Shown: positions 6,305 through 6,406 of the stretch, one piece after another
Position numbering within the stretch: the first letter of the stretch is position 1
How the letters are laid out: every line of letters starts with the position of its first letter
From: Roseiarcus sp.
Lineage (GTDB): Bacteria > Pseudomonadota > Alphaproteobacteria > Rhizobiales > Beijerinckiaceae
Assembly (NCBI GenBank): GCA_030153205.1
Contig: JASLHV010000228.1
Location: 1 to 6,406 of the forward strand
Direction: 5' to 3'
DNA length: 6,406 bases
Program-made: the position numbers and the translations under genes
Notes under the pieces: model-generated
The model's input: only the letters and a program-made list of their open reading frames with translations
Database searches by the model: none
Told to the model about the DNA's origin: nothing

Positions 6305-6406
6305 AACGTCTTATGCCAGTTCGCCAGCCCCGGCGCTAGAAGGTTGGCCGCTTGTTCCAAAGCCGTAAATACGCGCGCGGGGTGGGGAAACGATAGCGCA
6401 ACGCTT
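6301..6406 (-). CDS. C-terminal tail of an unrecognised gene upstream of hemW
   Basis: One minus-strand frame is open from the right edge to a TGA at 6303-6301 that shares bases with the hemW ATG. It gives 34 residues ending in ANLLAPGLANWHKTL and looks helix-forming (ARVFTALEQAANLLAPG). Third-position GC is higher than in the competing frame that stops at 6311, which is the reason for choosing it. In many alphaproteobacteria the gene before hemW is rdgB (non-canonical purine NTP pyrophosphatase), but this tail does not look like the usual RdgB end, and I do not assign a function. The alternative is that the other frame, or neither, is coding. Confidence 0.5.
   Translation of the reverse strand, partial: SVALSFPHPARVFTALEQAANLLAPGLANWHKTL

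Overview
The window looks like chromosomal DNA of an alphaproteobacterium, most likely of the order Hyphomicrobiales. It is GC-rich and densely coded. It carries an Omp25/31-type small beta-barrel protein, a periplasmic caspase-like (C14) protein with the SGHG and DACRDNPF motifs, and a HemW. Placement below order level (for example Beijerinckiaceae or Methylocystaceae) would be a guess. All supported genes lie on the minus strand, so transcription runs from position 6406 towards 1. I found no tRNA, rRNA, CRISPR array, insertion sequence or other mobile element.

In transcription order: (1) the C-terminal tail of an unrecognised gene (6406-6301), whose TGA overlaps the ATG of the next gene; (2) hemW, the radical-SAM heme chaperone (6304-5108); (3) a cytochrome P450 with every class-defining motif (5028-3610, GTG start chosen from its ribosome binding site); (4) an exported caspase-family protein with a Pro/Ala/Thr linker and an unrecognised C-terminal domain with two cysteines (3537-1909); (5) an SDR-fold protein whose catalytic Tyr and Lys appear to be replaced (1856-1056); (6) a small outer-membrane beta-barrel protein (937-332); (7) the N-terminal 51 residues of an RBBP9/YdeN-type alpha/beta hydrolase, cut by the left edge (153-1).

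Genes 3 to 5 are separated by 72 and 52 bases with no convincing terminator, so P450, caspase-like protein and SDR may be co-transcribed. This is inferred from spacing only. The outer-membrane gene lies 118 bases further on and seems to have its own control region: a -10-like hexamer preceded by two TTCACC repeats one helical turn apart. The P450 also has a plausible promoter after hemW. HemW (heme delivery) beside a heme enzyme is suggestive but may be chance. No ferredoxin or reductase for the P450 is present.

The least ordinary parts are the SDR with the substituted active site, the C-terminal half of the caspase-like protein, and their pairing with an orphan P450. Nothing here is clearly a new defence or mobile system.
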